From the NCBI GenBank assembly GCA_012842645.1, contig DUSJ01000011.1, positions 1-5,257 of the forward strand: a stretch of DNA of 5,257 nt, given 5' to 3'. The position numbers and the translations under genes were made by a program. A model generated the notes under the pieces. It was not told the DNA's origin. It was given only the letters and a program-made list of their open reading frames with translations, and searched no databases. The stretch comes from Clostridiaceae bacterium (GTDB lineage Bacteria; Bacillota; Clostridia; DSM-8532). Shown piece after piece: positions 1 to 5,257 of the stretch; position 1 is the first letter of the stretch; every line of letters begins with the position of its first letter.

Positions 1-1
1 A

Positions 2-97
2 AATGGCAGGATAGTTATGCTTGAATCGGACATGATAACCCGTCCCGGCCCCAGGCTTCTGGACGCCGCCAGGGAACTTGTCAAGGTATTATATTGA
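2..97 (+). CDS. C-terminal end of ABC-transporter solute-binding protein (5' cut by window)
   Basis: An open frame enters from the left edge and ends at TGA 95-97, giving 31 residues that include the stretch ESDMITRPGPRLLDAARELV. A hydrophobic strand, then RPGPR and an amphipathic helix ending shortly before the stop, is the usual C-terminus of the BtuF/FepB/FhuD-type binding proteins (periplasmic-binding clamp with a long linking helix). In Gram-positives these are membrane-anchored lipoproteins that hand a metal chelate to the FecCD permease. The gene directly downstream is such a permease, 52 bp away, which supports the call. The signal peptide, lipobox and ligand-binding residues lie outside the window, so the substrate (iron-siderophore, haem or cobalamin) cannot be judged. 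Confidence 0.8.
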   Translation, partial: NGRIVMLESDMITRPGPRLLDAARELVKVLY

Positions 98-140
98 ATT
101 ACGTAGAGTGCTGATGAGGACCTTCTCAATGACGAGATTT

Positions 141-145
141 GGAGG
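141..145 (+). promoter_or_regulatory. Shine-Dalgarno site that sets the permease start
   Basis: GGAGG lies 4 nt before ATG 150. The frame is open further upstream, with TTG 78, ATG 114 and ATG 129 as alternatives, but none of these has an equally good ribosome site. Starting at 78 or 114 would also add a charged N-terminal tail unusual for FecCD permeases. The spacing is on the short side, so ATG 129 is not fully excluded. Confidence 0.6.
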
Positions 146-149
146 CCAT

Positions 150-1214
150 ATGGATAAATCAGGGACCGCCGGAAAACTGAAAAAGCGAACCAAAACATTC
201 CTGCTTGCAGTATTCTCGATACTGCTTTTCCTCCTGGTCTTTAATTCTTCGGTACTGATAGGGAGCATCGGCTTTTCACCGGATTATACCATAAGGATCA
301 TACTGAAACACTTTTTCGGGGCAGGAGATATCAGCGATATCCCGGACAGCGCGGCAACCATAATCCTCAACGTCAGGATGCCGCGGGTGATACTGTCTGC
401 CATGGTCGGCGCGGCCCTTTCCCTGGCCGGCGCGGCAATGCAGGGGCTTCTTAAAAACCCCCTTGCCGATGGTTCCACCCTTGGAATCTCATCGGGGGGA
501 GCCCTTGGGGCTGTCATTTCGATAGTCCTGGGAATAAACATCCCATTATTCCCACAGGCCGGCCTGGCGATAATGAGCATACTGGCGTCATTTCTTTCCC
601 TTATGTTCATACTGGCCCTTACCTATAAAATAGACTATAACCTGTCGAACCACACCATCATCCTGACAGGAGTTATCTTTTCCATGCTGGCGGGAAGCAT
701 AACCAGCCTGCTGGTCTCCCTTTCAGGCAATAACCTGAGACAGGTGGTGTTCTGGTCGATGGGCTCGTTTTCAGGCAAAGGATGGTCCCATGTAGCGCTC
801 ATGCTTCCATTTTTCCTGGCAGGGTCTCTCCCGCTTACTTTTCTGAGCCGTGAACTCAATGCTTTTTCCCTTGGAGAAGAACAGGCCGGGTTCATCGGGG
901 TGGATATAAAAAAAGTAAAGTTCGCTATCCTGATCCTTGTATCGGTCCTGGTGGGAGCATCCGTGGCGGTAGGAGGGACAATAGGGTTCGTAGGGCTCGT
1001 CATACCCCATATCACCAGGTTTATTACCGGACCGGACCACAGGAAGCTGCTTCCGTTTTCGGTCCTGTTTGGATCAAGTTTCCTCATGGCGGCAGACTTG
1101 CTTTCTCGGACGGTACTGAGCCCGGCCGAGATACCAATCGGCGTTGTTACGTCGCTGGTCGGCGGGATACTGTTTATTTATATATTCTATTCCAAAATGA
1201 ATGTCAGGAGATAG
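150..1214 (+). CDS. FecCD/BtuC-family ABC transporter permease (metal-chelate importer)
   Basis: Integral membrane subunit of a type II ABC importer for iron-siderophore, haem or cobalamin. From ATG 150 the product is 354 residues, normal for the family. A basic N-terminus (K9-K15) precedes the first membrane helix at about 17-39, and hydrophobic segments continue to the C-terminus, consistent with about ten helices. Family hallmarks are R76-M-P-R79, the stretch G94-AAMQG-LLKNPLAD107 followed by LGISSGG at 111-117, and GFVGLVIPHITR at 279-290 with Pro286, His287 and Arg290. The C-terminal PIGVVTSLVGG stretch is also typical. It lies 52 bp after the binding-protein gene, and its stop is 5 bp before the ATPase start, so the three are one transcription unit. 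Family membership is certain, but the ligand is not. The cobalamin and ferric-siderophore branches cannot be told apart by eye. Confidence 0.95.
   Translation: MDKSGTAGKLKKRTKTFLLAVFSILLFLLVFNSSVLIGSIGFSPDYTIRIILKHFFGAGDISDIPDSAATIILNVRMPRVILSAMVGAALSLAGAAMQGLLKNPLADGSTLGISSGGALGAVISIVLGINIPLFPQAGLAIMSILASFLSLMFILALTYKIDYNLSNHTIILTGVIFSMLAGSITSLLVSLSGNNLRQVVFWSMGSFSGKGWSHVALMLPFFLAGSLPLTFLSRELNAFSLGEEQAGFIGVDIKKVKFAILILVSVLVGASVAVGGTIGFVGLVIPHITRFITGPDHRKLLPFSVLFGSSFLMAADLLSRTVLSPAEIPIGVVTSLVGGILFIYIFYSKMNVRR
1206..1210 (+). promoter_or_regulatory. Shine-Dalgarno site for the ATPase, overlapping the permease 3' end
   Basis: AGGAG sits inside the last codons of the permease, 9 nt before TTG 1220. 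It favours TTG 1220 over the in-frame TTG 1226, which would be 15 nt away. Ribosomes finishing the permease at TAG 1212-1214 pass directly over this site, so the two genes are probably translationally coupled. Confidence 0.6.
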
Positions 1215-1219
1215 GTACA

Positions 1220-1978
1220 TTGCTGTTGGAGATCAGGGGAATATCGGTTAGAATAAAGGACAGGATAATCGTCGACGACGTTTCCTTTGAAGTCGGTGAC
1301 CATGATATTTACATGGTAATCGGACCAAACGGGGCGGGCAAAACCACCCTTTTCAAGGCTATAATGGGTCTTGTCCCGCGTAAGGGAAAGGTTTTGCTGG
1401 ACGGTACAGATATAAGGACCTTCAGACCCGGGGAACTGGCGAAAAAAATTGGGATGCTCGCCCAATCGCACCAGCCCCAGTTTGCATACTCCGTTTATGA
1501 CGTTGTCAGTCTCGTGAGATACTCGTACCAGGGCGGGATATTCAGGAAGCTTACTGGGCAGGATAAGCAGAAGATCGAAGAAGCCCTTGCCCTGACGGGA
1601 ATGGAGAGCATGAAGGACCAGTCCGTGCTTACCCTTTCGGGAGGAGAACTCCAGAGGGCTTTCCTTGCACAGCTTTTTGCCCAGGATCCCCAGGTCCTGA
1701 TCCTGGATGAACCGGTCAGCCACCTTGACCTGCAGTACCAGATAGCTGTTTTTGATATACTGTCCAGGTGGGTCCGGGAAAAAAGAAGGGCGGTAATTGC
1801 CTCGGTCCATGACCTGAATACCGTTTATACATACGGCACAAGGGCGATGCTTATAAACCGGGGCAGGGTCCATGCCGAAGGAACTGTTGAGGAAGTCCTG
1901 GATAAGGATAATTTAAAATCCGTCTACAATGTGGATGTGGCGGAATGGATGAAGAATCTTCTTGAGCATTGGAAGTAG
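1220..1978 (+). CDS. ABC transporter ATP-binding protein (FepC/BtuD type)
   Basis: Cytoplasmic ATPase that powers the FecCD permease upstream. The 252-residue product is close to the usual length for FepC/FhuC/BtuD subunits, and all nucleotide-binding motifs are intact: Walker A GPNGAGKTT (35-43), Q-loop Gln82, signature LSGGE (139-143), Walker B LILDEP (160-165) with catalytic Glu164, D-loop SHLD (167-170) and switch His197 in SVHDLN. The start is a TTG, chosen because a good ribosome site lies 9 nt upstream and no ATG is near; the protein would then begin directly with the first beta strand, as expected. It follows the permease by 5 bp and precedes the methyltransferase by 7 bp. The family is certain; substrate specificity comes from the other subunits and is unknown. 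Confidence 0.95.
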   Translation: MLLEIRGISVRIKDRIIVDDVSFEVGDHDIYMVIGPNGAGKTTLFKAIMGLVPRKGKVLLDGTDIRTFRPGELAKKIGMLAQSHQPQFAYSVYDVVSLVRYSYQGGIFRKLTGQDKQKIEEALALTGMESMKDQSVLTLSGGELQRAFLAQLFAQDPQVLILDEPVSHLDLQYQIAVFDILSRWVREKRRAVIASVHDLNTVYTYGTRAMLINRGRVHAEGTVEEVLDKDNLKSVYNVDVAEWMKNLLEHWK

Positions 1979-1985
1979 GGAGTTT

Positions 1986-2588
1986 ATGGAGCATTATTAT
2001 ACCGAAAAGCCTCGCTCGGAGGTAAAAGAGATCAACTTCAGCTATGAGATTAAAGGAATCAGGCTGGACTTTGTTTCGGTCAGCGGCGTTTTTGCGTTCG
2101 GTGACAGGATCGACAAGGCTACCCAGCTTCTCATTGAGAATTACAGGCCTTCGGGGGCCAGCAACTTTGTGCTCGATGTCGGCTGCGGGTTCGGGCCCAT
2201 TTCACTTTTCATAAAGCGCAGGTATCCCCATATCCAGATGACGGGGGTGGACATCAACGAAAGAGCGGTAAAGTACGCTAAGATCAATGCTAAAAAAAAT
2301 GATCTTAATATAGAATATTTGAAAAGCGACCTTTATGAGGAGCTTCGGGGAAGGCTTTTCGGGGATATAGTGTCAAATCCTCCCATCGCTGCGGGAAAAG
2401 CGCTGAATACGAGGCTTATTGCCGAGGCACGAAGTCACCTGATGAAAAACGGAGCCCTCTGGCTGGTGGCATACCATAACAAGGGCGGCGAAACGCTTAA
2501 GAAAATTATGCTTGACGTATTCGGAAACGCGGAAGATATTGAGAAAAGCGGCGGGATCCGTGTATACCGGTCCGTGCTGGCAGATTGA
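1986..2588 (+). CDS. RsmC/YbxB-like class I SAM-dependent methyltransferase
   Basis: A 200-residue MTS-type (methyltransferase small domain) enzyme. The opening MEHYYTEKP closely matches the start of Bacillus YbxB-type proteins as I recall them. This selects ATG 1986 over TTG 1962, which would overlap the ATPase gene. An AGGGAG ribosome site lies 3 nt before it, overlapping the ATPase stop. Motif I is DVGCGFG (64-70), the acidic SAM-ribose residue is Asp89 in GVDIN, and the catalytic motif is NPPI (131-134). NPP-[IF] is typical of N2-guanine rRNA methyltransferases such as RsmC and RlmG. E. coli RsmC carries an extra N-terminal domain, whereas this is the single-domain Gram-positive form. The likely reaction is transfer of methyl from SAM to a guanine of 16S rRNA, but the exact target is inferred from homology. 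No obvious terminator follows. Confidence 0.88.
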   Translation: MEHYYTEKPRSEVKEINFSYEIKGIRLDFVSVSGVFAFGDRIDKATQLLIENYRPSGASNFVLDVGCGFGPISLFIKRRYPHIQMTGVDINERAVKYAKINAKKNDLNIEYLKSDLYEELRGRLFGDIVSNPPIAAGKALNTRLIAEARSHLMKNGALWLVAYHNKGGETLKKIMLDVFGNAEDIEKSGGIRVYRSVLAD

Positions 2589-2617
2589 ACCCTTCTATAC
2601 TATTTTATGTGTTTTTC

Positions 2618-2649
2618 TTGATTTTCAGCCAAAAGTCGTATATTATAAT
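2618..2649 (+). promoter_or_regulatory. Candidate sigma-A-type promoter for the SARP-like regulator
   Basis: TTGATT (2618-2623) is followed after 17 nt by TATTAT (2641-2646), which overlaps a perfect TATAAT at 2644-2649. Transcription from here would leave a leader of roughly 65-70 nt before ATG 2722. The TGTGAC direct repeats found before the two downstream genes are absent here, so the regulator does not appear to share their control element. The rest of the 2589-2721 gap is A/T-rich and shows no hairpin or other clear signal. Confidence 0.4.
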
Positions 2650-2721
2650 GGTACTGTTTGATTTTCATTTCTGACATCTTTCGGGTTATCCAGGAGATTT
2701 CGGTTTAAAAGGTTGGGGTTT

Positions 2722-3918
2722 ATGTTAACAGGATCCGACGAAAGGATTCAGTTGGAGGTTAGTTTATCCGGCAGATTCAATGCAAGCCTTGGACAGGTTC
2801 CGTTGTTTAAAAACGCGGAAAGATCAAGGCAGGTCATTAGTCTGTTTGTGTTCCTGTTGCTGCACCGGTTCGAAAATATATCCCAGGAAAGGATCATAGA
2901 AGCCCTGTGGCCCGAAGATGAAAGCGACGATCCTGTCAATGCGCTCAAAAACCTTGTTTACAGGCTGAGAAAGGTCATTTCATGTCACGGTACATTGGAC
3001 GGAAACGATTGCGTGGTAAGCAAAAACGGCACCTATGCATGGAACTGTGATATTCCCTGCTACATAGACGTCGAGGAAATGGAAAGACTGTGGCAAAACG
3101 CGAAGGATAATAAGCTGCCGGTGCCTGAAAGGATTGACCTATATAAAAAAGCCTTATCATTGTATAGAGGACGGTTCATGGAGGATTTCTACTTCGAAGG
3201 CTGGGTTGCACCCATCGCATCATATTACCAGAACATTTATATGAACTGTCTTTATGAAGTAATAAAACTCCTTAACGAAGAAAAAAGGTATGAAGAAATC
3301 ACCCATTTGTGTGAAGCGGCCATTTCAATGGAACCCTACGAGGAAACCCTCCATGAGAACCTGCTGAAGTCACTTATCAACTCTGGCAAAAAAGGCAGAG
3401 CGCTGGAACATTACAATTATATATCCAAAAAGTTTTACAAGGACCTTGGAGTCAAGCTCTGCGATTCAATAAGGTGTCTCTACAAAGAACTGATCAACGA
3501 TCTTAAGAGTTCCGAAACCGATATAACGACCATAAAAGAGGAAATGAATGATCCCGAGGCGAAAGGCGCTTTCCTTTGTGATTACGAGATATTCAAATGC
3601 ATTTACCGCCTTGAATCAAGAACAGCGGAAAGAGCGGGCCAGTCAGTTTTCCTGTGCCTGCTGACAATGAGGAGTACCATTGATATCAACAGGAATGACG
3701 TGATCGTTATTGCCATGGATAAACTTGAAAAGATTATAGTGTCAAGCCTGAGGAAAGGGGATGTTGTTTCCCGTTTCAGTCCTACCCAGTTTGTCCTGCT
3801 GCTCCCGCTTTCGTATGAAAACGGTGAAAAAGTCGTTGCAAGGCTCCTTGACAGGTTCAGACAGGAGTATAAAAACCCGCTGATAAAAATAGATGTCAAC
3901 CTGGAACCAGTGATCTGA
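2722..3918 (+). CDS. SARP-family (BTAD) transcriptional regulator with degenerate GGDEF-like C-terminal domain
   Basis: A 398-residue cytoplasmic DNA-binding regulator. Residues about 15-105 form an OmpR/PhoB-like winged helix, with the characteristic LWPEDESDDPVNALKNLVYR stretch starting at residue 62 and followed by LRK. Residues about 116-262 form the bacterial transcriptional activator domain (BTAD), a helical TPR-like bundle including ALSLYRG and the MEPYEETLHENLL helix pair. Residues about 282-398 read as a GGDEF-fold domain, with CDYEIF near 286-291 and RKGDVVSRF leading into SPTQF at 353-357, where an active diguanylate cyclase has GG[DE]EF. With both glycines and the acidic metal ligands missing, cyclic-di-GMP synthesis is not expected, so a sensory or dimerisation role is more likely. 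ATG 2722 was chosen over TTG 2713 because AAAAGG lies 9 nt upstream of it. SARPs usually activate nearby genes, and the two genes downstream carry SARP-like direct repeats at their promoters. Confidence 0.88.
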   Translation: MLTGSDERIQLEVSLSGRFNASLGQVPLFKNAERSRQVISLFVFLLLHRFENISQERIIEALWPEDESDDPVNALKNLVYRLRKVISCHGTLDGNDCVVSKNGTYAWNCDIPCYIDVEEMERLWQNAKDNKLPVPERIDLYKKALSLYRGRFMEDFYFEGWVAPIASYYQNIYMNCLYEVIKLLNEEKRYEEITHLCEAAISMEPYEETLHENLLKSLINSGKKGRALEHYNYISKKFYKDLGVKLCDSIRCLYKELINDLKSSETDITTIKEEMNDPEAKGAFLCDYEIFKCIYRLESRTAERAGQSVFLCLLTMRSTIDINRNDVIVIAMDKLEKIIVSSLRKGDVVSRFSPTQFVLLLPLSYENGEKVVARLLDRFRQEYKNPLIKIDVNLEPVI

Positions 3919-3922
3919 CTGT

Positions 3923-3956
3923 TGTGACTGTTTTGTGACCGGAAATCAGGTATACT
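3923..3956 (+). promoter_or_regulatory. Activator-type promoter with 11-bp-spaced TGTGAC direct repeats (upstream of the 170-aa gene)
   Basis: TGTGAC occurs at 3923-3928 and again at 3934-3939, start-to-start 11 bp, the second copy extended to TGTGACCG. TATACT at 3951-3956 is a good -10 box. The hexamer 17 nt upstream of it (3928-3933, CTGTTT) is not a -35, so the second repeat takes that place. This matches the known SARP operator plan of heptamer-like direct repeats one helical turn apart, just upstream of the -10. A weaker TGACTG at 3916-3921 overlaps the regulator's stop codon and may be a partial third site. The nearly identical element at 4564-4596 supports function. Confidence 0.65.
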
Positions 3957-3972
3957 TGCTGAGGAAAGGTAA

Positions 3973-4485
3973 GTGATAGGCTTGTATGTAAGAAGCAGTG
4001 CGCTGCGTCCGAGCTCTTTGTCAAAAGTTTACGTGATATTTGACAAAGATGAAAGGGATGTGTTCAAAGGCAGGATATATCATCCCGCAAGCGGAAGGCA
4101 GGATTCGTTTTCAAGGGTTTATGAATTATTGATGAAACTTGAAGATATATTTGACGCATATGACTTCCCACAGCCGACACATATTTTGAGGACATTTAGT
4201 AACCCGCGCAAGGCAGACCTGAAAAAGACAGCAAAGGAAGAAAAGTATATAACGGAGGATCTGACTGAAATGGAAAAGGAAATTTTAAGCAATGCGAATA
4301 CAGGCAAAGCGACATTTATTATAAAGGTCCTGTTCAGGCAGAACGCCACATGGCAGGGCAAGATCCAGTGGGTTGAAAAAAACAAGACCCAGAATTTCAG
4401 AAGCGACCTGGAAATGCTTAAACTTATGGATGACGCGCTGAAAATAAGCGACAATGATGAAGATGACACCGCCAAATGGGATTGA
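3973..4485 (+). CDS. Hypothetical 170-aa protein with internally duplicated module
   Basis: I do not recognise a named family. The start is GTG 3973, supported by the purine-rich GAGGAAAGG just upstream; TTG 3982 is an alternative. There is no signal peptide or membrane helix, so the protein is probably cytoplasmic. Residues 30-61 and 126-157 align over 32 columns without gaps. Shared positions include an aromatic followed by x-G-[RK]-I, a central Phe (46 and 142), Glu (51 and 147), a Leu, and a final acidic pair (57-58 and 153-154). This suggests two copies of a beta-hairpin-plus-helix module. The two are joined by a charged, Lys/Glu-rich linker (about 79-107), and the C-terminus is an acidic tail (159-170). 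It lies 54 bp downstream of the SARP-like regulator and has its own TGTGAC-repeat promoter. A role as a partner or target of that regulator is possible but only inferred from context. Confidence 0.8.
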   Translation: MIGLYVRSSALRPSSLSKVYVIFDKDERDVFKGRIYHPASGRQDSFSRVYELLMKLEDIFDAYDFPQPTHILRTFSNPRKADLKKTAKEEKYITEDLTEMEKEILSNANTGKATFIIKVLFRQNATWQGKIQWVEKNKTQNFRSDLEMLKLMDDALKISDNDEDDTAKWD

Positions 4486-4505
4486 TATAGCCTTGTATAT
4501 TGGAG

Positions 4506-4535
4506 AGCAGCTTTTTAAGCTGCTTTTTTATTTTT
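4506..4535 (+). terminator. Rho-independent terminator after the 170-aa gene
   Basis: AGCAGCTT (4506-4513) pairs perfectly with AAGCTGCT (4517-4524) around a 3-nt T loop, giving an 8-bp stem. It is followed by a T run (4524-4529) and, after one A, five more Ts. It lies 21 bp after the stop codon and separates this gene from the secreted-protein gene, which therefore needs its own promoter. Confidence 0.88.
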
Positions 4536-4563
4536 CATAAAAATAAAAAAGCAATTTTTTAAA

Positions 4564-4596
4564 TGTGACGAATTTGTGACCGACCGTGAATATACT
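4564..4596 (+). promoter_or_regulatory. Activator-type promoter with 11-bp-spaced TGTGAC direct repeats (upstream of the secreted-protein gene)
   Basis: TGTGAC lies at 4564-4569 and 4575-4580, again 11 bp apart start-to-start, the second copy again reading TGTGACCG. A TATACT -10 box follows at 4591-4596, 10 nt after the second TGTGAC (11 nt in the sister promoter at 3923-3956). The position 17 nt upstream of the -10 (ACGAAT) is no -35. An A/T-rich tract (about 4536-4563) lies directly upstream and could act as an UP-like or bending element. The predicted leader is about 50 nt. The sequence between the repeats and the -10 differs between the two promoters, so the conservation is confined to the putative contact bases. 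Confidence 0.65.
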
Positions 4597-4655
4597 AAAG
4601 GAAGAACAAGGAAATTTAATTTAAATTTAATTATAAGTAAAGGAGAGTAATATTT

Positions 4656-5257
4656 ATGAAAACAAGAAAAGTCATTTCGTTTCTTCTTATGATTGCTTTA
4701 TTGGTATCAATGAATATTGCACCTGGGTTTGCGCTTGGAACAACTACAACAAAACTTACATTGGAATACAACAGCGAGGGCGGAACCGTTGAGGCAAACG
4801 GATCAGAATTTGAAAGTTTCCTGATAGATCCGCATGATGAACATAATCATGATGACGGCAAGTGTGTTATTGATTACGAGAATACTGTCTGCGATAGAGC
4901 GCACACACATGACACTCGTGATATAAGCGAAGGTGGATGCTATTCACTTTATAAGTGTGGTAAAACGCCACATACACATAGCGTAGAAAAATGCGGTTTA
5001 AAATACCCCCATAAAGAACATGACCATGTTAAATCAGGATGTATTTGGTTTTTCGTATGGTTGTGCTTTGAAACAGAACATACGCACAAGGATAGTTGCT
5101 ATTGCTGTGGAAAACAAGCACATACGCACAGCCAAAACTGTGAATATAAAACCCCACAGCTTGTCTGCGGAAAGGAAGAACACACACACAGTGTCGAAGA
5201 AGGATGTTATAGGTGTATCTTAGATGAGCATACCCATGATGCTGGATGCTACGACTG
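4656..5257 (+). CDS. Secreted Cys/His-repeat protein, N-terminal 200 residues (3' cut by window)
   Basis: The frame opens at ATG 4656, 8 nt after the strong ribosome site AGGAGAG (4641-4647), and runs open to the window edge. Residues 1-26 form a Sec signal peptide: basic K2-K5, a hydrophobic core around 6-22, and a likely cleavage after PGFA at 26. The mature part begins with a short beta-rich stretch (33-57). From residue 60 it becomes a Cys/His-rich array with eight H-x-H pairs and 15 cysteines. The best-formed units read C-x4-H-T-H-x(3-5)-C, often followed by Tyr, as in CGKEEHTHSVEEGCY. Similar CGKEEHTH-type segments occur, from memory, near the start of large SpaA/Cna-B-like surface proteins of gut Firmicutes, so this may be the head of a long adhesin or wall protein. 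Metal binding is plausible but unproven. No LPXTG or C-terminal anchor is in view. It is likely controlled by the TGTGAC-repeat promoter upstream. Confidence 0.85.
   Translation, partial: MKTRKVISFLLMIALLVSMNIAPGFALGTTTTKLTLEYNSEGGTVEANGSEFESFLIDPHDEHNHDDGKCVIDYENTVCDRAHTHDTRDISEGGCYSLYKCGKTPHTHSVEKCGLKYPHKEHDHVKSGCIWFFVWLCFETEHTHKDSCYCCGKQAHTHSQNCEYKTPQLVCGKEEHTHSVEEGCYRCILDEHTHDAGCYD
4842..5249 (+). repeat. Array of eight H-x-H/Cys protein-coding repeat units
   Basis: H-x-H pairs fall at residues 63/65, 83/85, 106/108, 122/124, 142/144, 156/158, 176/178 and 192/194 of the secreted protein. Six of the eight have Thr between the histidines. In five units a Cys sits exactly five residues before the first His (101, 137, 151, 171, 187). 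A Cys follows each pair, at 70, 95, 113, 129, 148, 162, 184 and 198. Spacing between units varies from 14 to 23 residues and the DNA is diverged, so this is an old protein repeat rather than a recent tandem duplication. The array probably continues past the window. Confidence 0.85.

Noticed and set aside
78..149. N-terminal extension of the permease from TTG 78
   Set aside because: It would overlap the end of the binding-protein gene and add residues not typical of the family. ATG 150 has GGAGG upstream.
635..1087. 150-codon open frame on the minus strand and an overlapping plus-strand frame at 771-1040
   Set aside because: Both are shadows of the FecCD permease. Their products are rich in Pro, Arg and Thr with no domain character.
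1187..1873. 228-codon open frame on the minus strand
   Set aside because: It lies antisense to the ATPase gene, whose every nucleotide-binding motif is intact. The reverse product has no recognisable motif, so it is a shadow frame.
2596..2601. TATACT just after the methyltransferase stop as a third member of the TGTGAC promoter set
   Set aside because: No TGTGAC repeats lie upstream of it, so the match to TATACT alone is chance.
3923..3939. CRP/FNR-like site, because of TGTGA
   Set aside because: CRP sites are inverted (TGTGA-N6-TCACA). Here both halves point the same way at 11-bp spacing and no TCACA follows.
4545..4560. A6-GCAA-T6 inverted repeat as a second terminator
   Set aside because: The stem is only A-T pairs and would be too weak. 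It is better seen as part of the A/T-rich tract upstream of the promoter.
5020..5223. 67-codon plus-strand frame
   Set aside because: It overlaps the secreted Cys/His-repeat gene in another frame. The real frame carries the regular C-x4-H-T-H pattern and starts at a good ribosome site.
4842..5249. CRISPR-like or recent tandem DNA repeat
   Set aside because: The repetition is at protein level with variable unit length and diverged nucleotide sequence, within one open reading frame.

Overview
The window most resembles chromosome from a Clostridia-type Firmicute. The grounds are purine-rich Shine-Dalgarno sites just upstream of most genes, frequent AGG (Arg) and ATA (Ile) codons, a single-domain YbxB-like methyltransferase, a SARP-type regulator with a C-terminal GGDEF-like domain, and a secreted protein with Cys/His repeats of a type I associate with gut and anaerobic Firmicutes. 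The genus cannot be fixed from sequence alone.

Region 1 (1-2588) is a tight, co-directional operon. It holds the last 31 codons of a periplasmic-binding-type lipoprotein or solute receptor, a FecCD/BtuC-family permease, its FepC/BtuD-type ATPase, and an RsmC/YbxB-like class I SAM methyltransferase. The first three form a type II ABC importer for a metal chelate (iron-siderophore, haem or cobalamin; the substrate is not decidable here). The methyltransferase sits 7 bp behind the ATPase and probably acts on rRNA, independently of transport.

Region 2 (2589-3972) begins with a 133-bp gap holding a plausible sigma-A-type promoter. It is followed by a 398-residue regulator with an OmpR-like winged helix, a BTAD domain and a C-terminal GGDEF-like domain whose signature is degenerate (SPTQF).

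Region 3 (3919-5257) holds two genes downstream of the regulator. The first is a 170-residue protein of unknown function that appears to contain an internal duplication. The second, after a Rho-independent terminator, encodes a secreted protein with at least eight H-x-H/Cys units that runs off the window. Both genes are preceded by the same composite element: two TGTGAC direct repeats exactly 11 bp apart, then a TATACT -10 box and no canonical -35. This is the geometry described for SARP operators. The most interesting reading is therefore a small local regulon in which the SARP-GGDEF-like protein activates the duplicated protein and the secreted Cys/His-repeat protein. The repeats are directly visible; the regulatory link is inference.
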